Part shown: piece by piece, positions 40,546-48,792 of the stretch
How the letters are laid out: each line of letters starts with the position of its first letter
Numbering within the stretch: the first letter of the stretch is position 1
Assembly: GCF_004378855.1 (NCBI RefSeq)
Contig: NZ_RYYL01000002.1
Coordinates: forward strand, 62,001 to 126,000
Direction of reading: 5' to 3'
Source: Campylobacter sp. US33a
Lineage (GTDB): Bacteria > Campylobacterota > Campylobacteria > Campylobacterales > Campylobacteraceae
Length of the DNA: 64,000 nucleotides
The notes under the pieces: generated by a model
Told to the model about the DNA's origin: nothing
What the model saw: the letters and a program-made list of their open reading frames with translations, nothing else
Database searches by the model: none
Position numbers and translations under genes: made by a program

Positions 40546-42465
40546 ATGAAGCAGGAATTATTAGATTTTTTAGAAAGATTAACGGATGTTGATAAGAACT
40601 TTATATATAAGGATTTTAATCAATATTGCTTGTCGGACGATATTCTTAATATTATAGATATATTAAAAACCAGAAATATTGAAAAAATGCTTATTCTATG
40701 GGATAAAATTTTATCAAGCGGTTGTGTTCAATTACAACATCCATTAAATAATAATATCACAACTAGAGCTGTGTTTAATTTAACTTTAGGTTCTGTTAAT
40801 ACTATTTTTATGATTGACTCAGAAAATAAACATCCATGGATTTTTACTCAAGCGACAGATTTTATGAATCATATAATAGTTGATGATGTGATTTTTACGG
40901 TACGTGGAAATTGGCCAGTGGTAAATTTATTTAGATGGAAACAAGTATCATATGAGTCTTTAAAATACTCTGAAGAAAAAAAAATAGGACTAACTATGTC
41001 TATGGAATTACCACAACATTTTGTTTTTCATATAGGGCAATTTTTTTATTTAATGGATCAGAATAATATTATTAAAAACACGCAAATAAATCCGGAAAAA
41101 TGTTTTTTTCTTTTTCAAAAATATGTTAAAAACACTCTAAATTTAGATAAGAATAATGTATATTTGTATCCAATGGGTATAAGTAATTATGCTACTAGAG
41201 AATTTGAAAAAGCTGTATATAGAGAAGCTATGGAGACGATAGAAATAGAAGAAGAAAAAAATCAATTTGATTTGATTATTTGGATGGGATTTTCTTCTGG
41301 GAATTATCGTAAGTGGATTGAAATGGAAAAAGGGATAGTGAATTTTATATTGGAACTTAATAAATATTTCAAAAATATAAAATTGTATTATAATGGCTTA
41401 ACTGACTTTGACAGTATCTTGAACATAGCTCATCAAAACTATGGAAGTAATTATGACCGTAATAATGATATTTTTAAACGGATTTATTTAGAAATATCAA
41501 AAGTTGGTGCTAACTGCACTTGTGTATCATTAGATAATATGGACTATAGACATAAAATTGCTATTTGCGAAACGGTTGATATTTGCATATCAGAGTCTAA
41601 TACTACAGCTTTAGTACCGTTTTCTTTTTGCAATAAAATAGGTGTAAATTTGATTCCCCCACAGAATCCATTATCAAGAAAAGTGGGAACAATTGTCACT
41701 AATGATGATAAATACATCTTAGCCTCTAGTGATAATAAGAATTATCATGTTTCTTGGCAATATTTATTTAATTTATCTGCAGAGTTGCTAGAAAAACTTA
41801 AAGCAATAAAAATGCACCGTTTGGATGTTCCATCTATCACTTTGTTAAAATGTCAATACGAATTAGAACAAAAACTAGGGATTAAACTTCCTATAGAAAG
41901 TGTAGCTTTATATAATGAATTAGAAAAACAAATCAATACTTTAGCCTTACATAACAATACAAGTTTAAACCAAGCATTAGAAAGTGTCAATACAAACAAT
42001 ACTTTAAATTCTACTTTGCAACATTCCTTACAAAGCAAAGATCAAATCATACAAAATCTAGAAGATAAGATTAAAGACATAGAATTTAAACTTCATTTCA
42101 AAACAGCCAAAGCAAGAATTCAAAACCACTTAGCTTATAAACTTGGAAGTGCTTTAATAGAAAATTCAAAAAGTATGTTTGGTTACATAAGAATGCCTTT
42201 TGTATTATCTTATATAAGAGATAAACACAAACTTCAACAAAAAAAGTATAAAGAAAATATTAAAAAACATCCAGAACTTACTCTGCCTCCTTTAGAAGAT
42301 TATTTGGATTATGAAGAAGCTTTAAAAGAAAAAGAATGCTTTACTTATAAACTTGGACTTGCTTTAATGAAGGCTGATAGGGAATGGTATAAAGGCGGGT
42401 ATATAAGGTTTTATTTTGAAAGTAGGAGAATGAAGAAAGAGTTTTTAAAAAGGAAAGAAGTATGA
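40546..42465 (+). CDS. Large capsule-cluster protein, possible glycosyltransferase, with repeated C-terminal motif
   Basis: 639 residues. No classical motif is recognised in the first ~460 residues, although CISESNTTALVPFSFCNKIG resembles the donor-site region of some GT-B enzymes. Residues ~465-515 form a coiled coil (SLQSKDQIIQNLEDKIKDIE). The end holds two related copies of a YKLGxALxxxxxxxYxGGYIRxxFxxxR pattern (HLAYKLGSALIENSKSMFGY and FTYKLGLALMKADREWYKGG), which I associate with C-termini of several Campylobacter sugar transferases. Function not assigned. Confidence 0.5.
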   Translation: MKQELLDFLERLTDVDKNFIYKDFNQYCLSDDILNIIDILKTRNIEKMLILWDKILSSGCVQLQHPLNNNITTRAVFNLTLGSVNTIFMIDSENKHPWIFTQATDFMNHIIVDDVIFTVRGNWPVVNLFRWKQVSYESLKYSEEKKIGLTMSMELPQHFVFHIGQFFYLMDQNNIIKNTQINPEKCFFLFQKYVKNTLNLDKNNVYLYPMGISNYATREFEKAVYREAMETIEIEEEKNQFDLIIWMGFSSGNYRKWIEMEKGIVNFILELNKYFKNIKLYYNGLTDFDSILNIAHQNYGSNYDRNNDIFKRIYLEISKVGANCTCVSLDNMDYRHKIAICETVDICISESNTTALVPFSFCNKIGVNLIPPQNPLSRKVGTIVTNDDKYILASSDNKNYHVSWQYLFNLSAELLEKLKAIKMHRLDVPSITLLKCQYELEQKLGIKLPIESVALYNELEKQINTLALHNNTSLNQALESVNTNNTLNSTLQHSLQSKDQIIQNLEDKIKDIEFKLHFKTAKARIQNHLAYKLGSALIENSKSMFGYIRMPFVLSYIRDKHKLQQKKYKENIKKHPELTLPPLEDYLDYEEALKEKECFTYKLGLALMKADREWYKGGYIRFYFESRRMKKEFLKRKEV

Positions 42466-42483
42466 GTGTATTAAAAACTTTAA

Positions 42484-42591
42484 GTACATAGTTTTAACAA
42501 AAATGCCTTTATAGCAAATGAAGCCTTAAACAAAAGCAAAGCATTGTTTTTTGGTACTTTAAGAAGTATTGCAAAACAGATTTTAAGATGA
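42484..42591 (+). pseudogene. 3' remnant of a lost capsule gene
   Basis: An open frame of 35 codons with no start reads SFNKNAFIANEALNKSKALF and ends ...IAKQILR then TGA. The composition (NxNAFIANEAL, FGTLRS) resembles the C-terminal tail of a capsule sugar transferase, left after deletion or recombination next to the preceding gene. It sits in the 160-base gap before the nucleotidyltransferase-HAD gene. Confidence 0.4.
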
Positions 42592-42634
42592 AATTAAGAT
42601 AAAAAATAAAAGTTAATTTTAGGAAAGGATGGAG

Positions 42635-43924
42635 ATGAAATTTACAGCAATAGTTCCATTGTATACAGATGTAGATATGAAAAAGAATTTTTTATTAATC
42701 AACAATAAACCACTTTTTTTATATATATTTGAGACTTTAATACAAACACCGATGATTGATGAAATTATTTGCTATTGTAGTAATGAGGTAGTTAAAGATT
42801 TTTTACCCAAAAGGGTAAAATTCTTAAAACGAAACAAACTATTAGATCAAGATGGTACGAATTCTTTTGATATTTTAAAAAATTTGGGAAATGAGATTGA
42901 AACCGATTATTTTATTTTATGCTCAGTCACAAGTCCATTTATAAAAAGTTCTTCTATTGTTAAGGGAATAGAAGCAATTTTAGAAGAAAAAGAATATGAT
43001 TCCGTTTTTTCCGTGGTAAAACATCAGACATATGCATGGTTTTTAGATGTGCCATTAAATTATTCCTTAGAAGCGAAGAAAAGAACTAATAAAATCGAGC
43101 CTTTTTATTCTGAAACTAAAGGCTTTTATATTTTTGAAAAATCTTTAGCGTCGAAATTTGGTAGAGATATTGGATTTAAAAGCAAAAAAATAGAAGTAAG
43201 TCAAATAGAAGCTATTAATGTAAAAAAAGAGTCGGACTTAGAACTGGCACAAATAGTTGCAAAAGCTATAAATTATAATTATACAACACCTTATTTTTTG
43301 CTTTCTAAAATATGCACACATCTTATTTTAGATATGGATGGAGTTATTATTGATTCTGTTGATTTGATGGAATTATCTTGGGAATATTCTGGCGGGATTT
43401 CTCATGCCCCCTTTAGCGAATACAAAAAGCTTATTGGGCTACCATTTAACGATATTTGTTTAAAGCTTGGAATTGAGGTCCAAGAAATTCCCGCTATTAA
43501 AGAAAAATATTTTACTTTTAGTGAACAAAATATTAAAAAAACAAAGCTTTATCCAGAAGTTAAAGAAACTATAGACTTTTTAAGAAATAAAGGTGTTAAA
43601 GTAAGTATTGTTACTTCTAAAAGTTATCATTCTGCTAAAAATATTATTCAATATTTTAATTTAAACATTGATTGTCTTATCGCCCCAGATATGCCACACT
43701 ATATAGGTAGAAATAAACCATTTGGAGATCCCTTATTGGCAGCTTGTTTAAACAATAAAATGGAACCATATCATAGTATATTTGTTGGAGATATGCTCTC
43801 TGATTATCAAAGCGCAAAAGAAGCTAATATTGATTTTATTTTTGCGGATTATGGTTATGGAAAACTTGAAATTACAACTAATAAAATTGAAAAATTTGCA
43901 AGTTTAAAATTGCTATCAATATAA
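42635..43924 (+). CDS. Cytidylyltransferase-HAD phosphatase fusion protein
   Basis: About 429 residues. Residues 1-225 are a NeuA/KdsB-like nucleotidyltransferase (FTAIVPLYTDVDMKKNFLLI; ILCSVTSPFIKSSSIV), although the usual RxGSxR loop is degenerate. Residues 230-429 are a HAD phosphatase: motif I LILDMDGVIIDS, motif II VTSKS, motif III Lys in GRNKPFGDP and motif IV FVGDMLSDYQ. ATG 42629 is in frame, but AGGAAAGG directly abuts it, so ATG 42635 is preferred. It may prepare an activated sugar or polyol-phosphate; substrate unknown. Confidence 0.7.
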   Translation: MKFTAIVPLYTDVDMKKNFLLINNKPLFLYIFETLIQTPMIDEIICYCSNEVVKDFLPKRVKFLKRNKLLDQDGTNSFDILKNLGNEIETDYFILCSVTSPFIKSSSIVKGIEAILEEKEYDSVFSVVKHQTYAWFLDVPLNYSLEAKKRTNKIEPFYSETKGFYIFEKSLASKFGRDIGFKSKKIEVSQIEAINVKKESDLELAQIVAKAINYNYTTPYFLLSKICTHLILDMDGVIIDSVDLMELSWEYSGGISHAPFSEYKKLIGLPFNDICLKLGIEVQEIPAIKEKYFTFSEQNIKKTKLYPEVKETIDFLRNKGVKVSIVTSKSYHSAKNIIQYFNLNIDCLIAPDMPHYIGRNKPFGDPLLAACLNNKMEPYHSIFVGDMLSDYQSAKEANIDFIFADYGYGKLEITTNKIEKFASLKLLSI

Positions 43925-43941
43925 ATGAATGGGAAAAAATA

Positions 43942-44634
43942 ATGAAAATTAATGTATTTTTACCTTGTAGAAAAGGAAGTCAAAGGATTTTAAATAAAAA
44001 CACTAAACCTTTTGGAAAATTTAAAAATGGGCTTTTGGAAATAAAGCTTAAACATCTAATACAAAGCAATTTGATCGATAGAATTTACTTGAGTACAAAT
44101 GATGATGAAATTCTAGCTTATGCTAAGAATTTAAACCATAAAAAACTTGTTTTACATAAGAGAGATGAGAAGTTAGCTTCAAATACAGCGAGTGCCGATG
44201 ATCTTATAAATCACGCTTATGAACTTATACAAGATGGAGAAATTTTATGGACTCATGTAACCTCGCCATTTTTCACAGATCGAGATTATAATAAGGTTGT
44301 TAAAACTTATACTAAAGTTTTGCAAGATGGGTTTGATTCTTTGGTAAGCGTAACGCCGTTAAAAGGTTTTTTTTGGAATGAAAATGGCCCGATAAATTAT
44401 GATATTAAAGTTAAAAACTGGCCTCCAACTCAAGAAACCCAAACAATCTATGAATTAAATTCGGCTGTATTTTTGGCAAATGCTAGTATTTATAAAAATT
44501 TAAAAAATAGAATGGGCATCAAGCCTTATTTTTACGAAACAGATAAAATTAAAGGTTTTGATATTGACTGGAAGGAGGATTTTTTAATGGGTGAAGCCAT
44601 ATTAAAAGCAAATTTAGTTAATGGGGGGGGGTAA
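43942..44634 (+). CDS. NeuA-like cytidylyltransferase with phase-variable 3' end
   Basis: 230 residues of the CMP-sialic acid/CMP-Kdo synthetase family. Motifs: FLPCRKGSQRILNKNTKPFG (nucleotide loop), LSTNDDEI, THVTSPFF and late DIDWKEDF. CMP-activated sugar or a similar CDP intermediate is expected. The last three sense codons are a G9 run directly followed by TAA. One added G would append 14 residues and end at a TGA overlapping the next start codon. It is paralogous to the gene at 44672. Confidence 0.78.
   Translation: MKINVFLPCRKGSQRILNKNTKPFGKFKNGLLEIKLKHLIQSNLIDRIYLSTNDDEILAYAKNLNHKKLVLHKRDEKLASNTASADDLINHAYELIQDGEILWTHVTSPFFTDRDYNKVVKTYTKVLQDGFDSLVSVTPLKGFFWNENGPINYDIKVKNWPPTQETQTIYELNSAVFLANASIYKNLKNRMGIKPYFYETDKIKGFDIDWKEDFLMGEAILKANLVNGGG
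44623..44631 (+). repeat. G9 homopolymer at the gene's last codons
   Basis: Nine G immediately before TAA 44632. Length classes: G9 stops at 44634; G10 (or G7, G13) reads on without a stop to TGA 44673-44675; G8 or G11 stops at 44639-44641. Campylobacter G tracts of eight or more are known to slip frequently. Confidence 0.9.
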
Positions 44635-44646
44635 GTCTTAAATTCT

Positions 44647-44667
44647 CACTCCTAATTTTAAGGAGTG
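44647..44667 (+). promoter_or_regulatory. Hairpin masking the Shine-Dalgarno of the next gene
   Basis: CACTCCT (44647-44653) pairs with AGGAGTG (44661-44667), a 7-bp stem with a 7-base loop. The 3' arm is the ribosome binding site for ATG 44672. The 5' arm lies 13 bases after the upstream stop. Confidence 0.5.
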
Positions 44668-44671
44668 TGGC

Positions 44672-45346
44672 ATGAAAATTAGCGCATTAATCCCCGTTCG
44701 TTCAGGTTCTCAAAGAGTTAAAAATAAAAACATAAGACCTTTTGCAGGAAGTTCTTTGCTTGAAATAAAAATCAAGCAAATGCTAAGAATTAAAAAAGCA
44801 GGTTTTATTGATGAAATAGTTGTAAACTCTAATAGCGATGAAATGCTAGAAATTGCTAGATATTTGGGAGCCAAGACGGTAAAAAGAGATGAGTATTTTG
44901 CTCTTGATTTGACACCAAATGAAGAAATTTATGAAAACTATGCAAAAAATCTTGATTGTGATGTTGTTTGTTTTTGTGATGTAACAAACCCACTTATCAA
45001 AGATGAAACTATTTTGAGAGCTATAAGTTTATATAAAAATCTTGAGCAGGAATTTGATAGCGTGGTAAGTGCAAATGTTGTTAGATTTTTTATGTATAAA
45101 GATGGAAAGACTTTAAACTATGATGAAAATCACAAGCCTAGAAGTCAAGATTTGCCTTTGATTTTAGCTTTAAATTATGCTATACATATTTTAAAGAAGG
45201 ATTTTATGCTAAAACATAAAAGAATAGTTGGCTTTAAGCCTTATCTTTTTGAGATTGACAAAATGGAAGCTTTAGATATTGATGAGAATTTAGACTTTGA
45301 AATAGCAGAAATTTTGTATAGTAAATTTTATATAGAAGGAGAATAA
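44672..45346 (+). CDS. NeuA-like cytidylyltransferase
   Basis: 224 residues with LIPVRSGSQRVKNKNIRPFA (nucleotide loop RxGSxRvKxKN), VNSNSDEMLEIARYLGAKTV, CDVTNPLI and DIDENLDFEIAE. This is a more canonical member than its two upstream neighbours. Likely activates a sugar acid or phosphorylated polyol with CTP for capsule synthesis. The ribosome site AGGAG is in a hairpin, so translation probably depends on ribosomes arriving from the upstream gene. Confidence 0.8.
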   Translation: MKISALIPVRSGSQRVKNKNIRPFAGSSLLEIKIKQMLRIKKAGFIDEIVVNSNSDEMLEIARYLGAKTVKRDEYFALDLTPNEEIYENYAKNLDCDVVCFCDVTNPLIKDETILRAISLYKNLEQEFDSVVSANVVRFFMYKDGKTLNYDENHKPRSQDLPLILALNYAIHILKKDFMLKHKRIVGFKPYLFEIDKMEALDIDENLDFEIAEILYSKFYIEGE

Positions 45347-46217
45347 ATGAAATGTTATCTATGTGGTAGTGAAAGTCATCACAAAAGAGAGGGAAAAGTA
45401 AGAGATAATCCAAATATAGAGATATTAGAATGTGATGAGTGCGGGTTGGTGTTTTTAGATACGCAAAATACTAGCGAAGAGTTTTATGTACAAGGCAATA
45501 TGCATAATCAAGAAGAAATCTATAAGCTGGCACAAAGAATAGATTTTATAAATGATATGTATTCTTTCAATAAATCTAGAATGGATTTTATACTTAATAA
45601 TGCTATTGGCAAAGATATTTTAGATTTTGGAAGCGGATATGCTGGTTTTTTAATGCAAATTAAACCATTTGCCAAGAGTGTAGCAGGAATAGAATTAGAA
45701 GAGCAAGTACAACCTATTTATAAAAAACACAATATCCCTTTATATAGAAGCATTAGTGAATCTATGGGGGGGGGGGACAAAATATGATATTATAACAGCC
45801 TTTCATGTAGTAGAGCATTTGCAAGATCCTATTGCGATGTTAAAAGAACTTTCTACTTGCTTAAAAGAAAGTGGAAAGATAATTATAGAAGTTCCCAACG
45901 CAAATGATGCACTACTTACCATCTATAAAAATAAAGCATTTAGGGAGTTTACTTACTGGAGCCCACATCTCTATCTTTATAGCCTTCATACACTAAGGCT
46001 ACTTGGGAAAAAAGCAGACTTAAAAGTTGAGTTTGTAAAACATATTCAAAGATATCCATTGTCAAATACTTTATATTGGTTGGCAAATGGACTTCCTGCA
46101 GGACAAAAGCATTGGGGAAATTTTATAGATAATCCTATTTTACAAAATGCTTATGAGCAAACTTTAGCATCACTAGGTGCTACAGATACATTAATAGCGC
46201 AATTTAGTTTGGAATAA
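45347..46217 (+). CDS. Phase-variable SAM methyltransferase (OFF in this sequence)
   Basis: The N-terminal part (146 codons, stop 45787) has a zinc-ribbon (CYLCGSESHH...LECDECGLVF) and SAM-binding motif I ILDFGSGYAGFL. The remainder (ITAFHVVEHLQDPIAMLKEL onward) is in another frame and ends at 46217. The junction is the G11 tract 45766-45776. Ten G would fuse both parts into one 289-residue methyltransferase; eleven truncates it before the catalytic half. It matches the zinc-binding methyltransferase class seen in Campylobacter capsule loci, where such genes modify sugars or phosphoramidate. Confidence 0.85.
45766..45776 (+). repeat. G11 homopolymer, methyltransferase switch
   Basis: Eleven G inside the methyltransferase gene. 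In-frame (ON) lengths are 3n+1 (G10, G13); G11 gives ...GGGDKI then TGA. Confidence 0.92.
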
Positions 46218-46232
46218 TAAGGAGAAAATAAA

Positions 46233-47118
46233 ATGAAAAAAGCTTTAATTTGGGGAACTGGATCTGTTGGAATGTCTGTAATATGGCATATTAGTTTAGA
46301 TCATGAAATTGTTGGTTTTATAGATAGTGATAAAAGAAGACATAGTATTGCTGGGGGGGGAGGGGGATTGTGATCCTATAAAATATAATAATCATTCTTA
46401 TGAAATCTATGCGCCAAGTAAAATAAAAGAATTAGAATTTGATAAGATATTTATTGCAAGCGTTGTTGATCATTTTATAGATGAAATAACTCAAAATTTG
46501 AAAGATTTAGATATATCTAAAGAAAAAATTGATTTTGGAACTTTTGGCAAAGTAGCAAAATTTGCAAGATTAAATTTTATAAAAACTCTTTCCATGCGAT
46601 TTAAAGAAAATAATACAAAAGGCGCAGTAGCAGAACTTGGAGTATGGAGAGGTGAAACTGCAAGATATATCAATGAATTCTTTAAAGATGATATTTTTTA
46701 TTTGCTTGATACCTTTGAAGGATTTAGTGAAAAGGATATAAGCAAAGAAATAGGCGTAGCAAAAAAAGCAAATACAAATGATTTTAGTGATACTTCATTA
46801 GATTTTGTAAAAAAACAAATGTTGCATTTAGACAAATGCTATTTTATCAAAGGCTATTTCCCGCAAAGTGCCACGCAAATTCCACAAGATGAAAAATTTA
46901 AATTTGTAAATATTGATGTAGATCTTTATCAACCTATTTTAGAAGGATTAAAATATTTTTATCCAAGAATGGTAAAAGATGGTGTTATTTTAGTGCATGA
47001 TTATTTTCATCCTTATTATACAGGGACTAAAAAAGCTGTGGATGAGTTTTGTGAAAGCTTAAATCTAAAAGCACTCCCAATAGGTGATGCTTTTAGTGTG
47101 ATGATTGTCAAAGAATAA
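46233..47118 (+). CDS. Phase-variable TylF-type O-methyltransferase with Rossmann-like N-domain (OFF)
   Basis: The true start is ATG 46233 (AAGGAG 12 bases before), encoding KKALIWGTGSVGMSVIWHIS, a dinucleotide-type GxGxxG, then GFIDSDKRRHSIAG. The frame stops at 46373 just after an interrupted G tract. The other frame continues GDCDPIKYNNHSYEIY through a TylF/macrocin O-methyltransferase domain (GAVAELGVWRGETARYINEF; YLLDTFEGFSE; VNIDVDLY; VHDYFHP) to 47118. Seven or ten G would join them into 294 residues. The apparent start at 46327 is an internal GTG artefact. Confidence 0.85.
46353..46366 (+). repeat. Interrupted G tract (G8-A-G5)
   Basis: Eight G, one A, five G. The G8 part sets the frame: ON requires 3n+1 (G7 or G10). 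Confidence 0.88.
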
Positions 47119-47122
47119 ATTA

Positions 47123-47153
47123 TTTTATGTCTTGAAAATATCAAGACATAAAA
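47123..47153. terminator. Bidirectional terminator between capsule genes and the endolysin cassette
   Basis: Perfect 13-bp stem (TTTTATGTCTTGA with TCAAGACATAAAA) with loop AAATA, five bases after the methyltransferase stop and 15 before the endolysin stop. Confidence 0.82.
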
Positions 47154-47167
47154 ATTTTTATAAAAAC

Positions 47168-48109
47168 TTAAGCAAATATTATCCTTAATTTTTTATGTTT
47201 GCTTTCTCTATCTTCTAAGCCATTAAAGCCACCATTGATTTTTTTAGTCATTGTTTTAATATCATCTTTATCGCAAAGTTCATTTAAATTCTCTCGTTTC
47301 CAAAAATAAAGTGCCGATTCTAAAGCCCCTTCATCGCTTAGACAATACTCAAGGGTTTCATCTATGCTTTTTCCTATACTTTTGGCAAAATCTTCATAGT
47401 TATTTTTGCCTGTAAGCTGGATAAAGCCTCTTCCTCGGTATTTGTAGCCATCTTTGCTGGCTTCATCACCATTTCCCATGCAATTTGCATAAATTTTACT
47501 AGCGATTTTTTCAGGATTTCTCTCGTATCCTTTCGCCTCATCTATGCTTTTAAAATATTTTGGAAACGCTGCTAAAAGAGCATTTGCGCTGTAATTTAAA
47601 TTTTCTTCTTTAAATTTAAAATTGCCACTTTCATGAGCGCATTGGGCCAAAAAGCCACAAACGCGATTTAATGTGTTGATTTCGTATTTTTCAAACAAAG
47701 ATAGCAAAGTGTTTAAATTGAGATTTATCCCTGCTTTATTTAAATTTTCTTGTGTTAGATTTGCCTTAAATTTCTTTAAGCGATCGTTTTTGTGATTACT
47801 AAATAGATTATTTAAAGTGCTAAGTTTTATTTTATCAATTAGATAGTGTCCTATATTTTCATGGGTTTCGTCTGGAATTAATTTAGTTCCTGTTGATTTT
47901 AAATTGTTATAAGTAGTAATTCCATAAGTAAAATTGCCTTTTATTTGATTAGCTAAATATATACAAGCAAGCTTTTCGGTTTTGGCGACATAAACACTAA
48001 TTTGTATGCCTATTTGATTAAAATCATCTTTTTCTTCATTTTTAATGTCTGAAATTCTTCTTATTATTACCCAATTATCTGGTAATACTACTCCTGTTTC
48101 TTTTCCCAT
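47168..48109 (-). CDS. GH19-type endolysin/chitinase-like protein
   Basis: 313 residues. The first ~105 form an unassigned domain (VLPDNWVIIRRISDIKNEEK). Residues ~110-313 are a GH19 lysozyme/chitinase-like domain: LAQCAHESGNFKFKEENLNY with the catalytic Glu residues, ALLAAFPKYF, then YKYRGRGFIQLTGKNNYEDF and a late ALYFWKRENLNELC. Such domains cleave peptidoglycan in phage endolysins. No signal peptide, holin or phage structural gene is near. Last gene of the five-gene minus-strand cassette, 10 bases after its predecessor. Confidence 0.8.
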   Translation of the reverse strand: MGKETGVVLPDNWVIIRRISDIKNEEKDDFNQIGIQISVYVAKTEKLACIYLANQIKGNFTYGITTYNNLKSTGTKLIPDETHENIGHYLIDKIKLSTLNNLFSNHKNDRLKKFKANLTQENLNKAGINLNLNTLLSLFEKYEINTLNRVCGFLAQCAHESGNFKFKEENLNYSANALLAAFPKYFKSIDEAKGYERNPEKIASKIYANCMGNGDEASKDGYKYRGRGFIQLTGKNNYEDFAKSIGKSIDETLEYCLSDEGALESALYFWKRENLNELCDKDDIKTMTKKINGGFNGLEDRESKHKKLRIIFA

Positions 48110-48119
48110 TTTACTCTCC

Positions 48120-48494
48120 TTATATTATAAGCCAAATTTTTTGGGCTAAATCATCATTTATGGGCTTATTATCTATAAACAATTTTTGATTATTTATAGT
48201 GATTTTATGCGTGCTAAAATGTTTTAATATTCGCTTAAAAAAAATTGGCCTTTTGATTAAATATCTATCTTGTTTTTCTTTATATACGCTAAAACTTAGC
48301 TCTATGTTTAGTGTATAATTTGGATAAAAAAGCATTTTAAATGCCTGTTCTAGCGGAATATTAAGGCGTTTTTCTACCAAAAAAGCTAATTTTTTGTAGT
48401 TTCTTTTAGAGAATTCTTTAAGCTTTTCTTCGCAAAACGCCTTTTCATTTTGTAAAAGAAAAACAAAATGTCTTAAAGAAATGGCTTTTTTCAT
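48120..48494 (-). CDS. Hypothetical protein of the DUF2589 cassette
   Basis: 124 residues from ATG 48494, whose ATGA overlaps the previous stop; a longer version from ATG 48509 is possible. Basic, no signal or membrane helix: KKAISLRHFVFLLQNEKAFC then YPNYTLNIELSFSVYKEKQ and a Lys-rich C-terminal part. No family recognised. The tight overlap with both neighbours implies a role in the same system as the endolysin. Confidence 0.6.
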   Translation of the reverse strand: MKKAISLRHFVFLLQNEKAFCEEKLKEFSKRNYKKLAFLVEKRLNIPLEQAFKMLFYPNYTLNIELSFSVYKEKQDRYLIKRPIFFKRILKHFSTHKITINNQKLFIDNKPINDDLAQKIWLII

Positions 48495-48760
48495 TGATTT
48501 TCCATCCATAAAGGTTTTTTCTCAAATCCTATATGATACACAACCCATTGTTGCACCACTTGATGTTCCCCAAGATTTAAAACATTGAAATTTTTCTCAC
48601 AAGCTATGATATGTCCTTTTGGGAAGCTATTTAGACATTTGTTTAAAAATTCCATATCTTGCTTGGCTTGTTCTTCGGTATATAAAGATTTCGTATCCTT
48701 TTGTCCTAAGGTGATTCTTTTGATAAAACCTACCGAACTTAAATCAAAAATTTTAGCCAC
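48491..48760 (-). CDS. Small hypothetical protein of the DUF2589 cassette
   Basis: 89 residues, soluble, starting AKIFDLSSVGFIKRITLGQK and ending GFEKKPLWMENQ, with no recognised domain. Ribosome site AAGGAGTAG precedes ATG. It sits between the DUF2589 protein gene and the basic hypothetical, with a four-base ATGA overlap to the latter. Confidence 0.6.
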   Translation of the reverse strand: MAKIFDLSSVGFIKRITLGQKDTKSLYTEEQAKQDMEFLNKCLNSFPKGHIIACEKNFNVLNLGEHQVVQQWVVYHIGFEKKPLWMENQ

Positions 48761-48792
48761 AACTACTCCTTAAATATTTGATAAATTATTTT

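Noticed and set aside
45756-46217. Separate 153-residue methyltransferase gene
   Set aside because: Its apparent start is inside the preceding gene just before the G11 tract, and it has no SAM motif I. It is the second half of a phase-variable gene.
46327-47118. Independent gene starting at GTG 46327
   Set aside because: No ribosome site; a better start with AAGGAG lies at 46233 in another frame, joined by the G tract.
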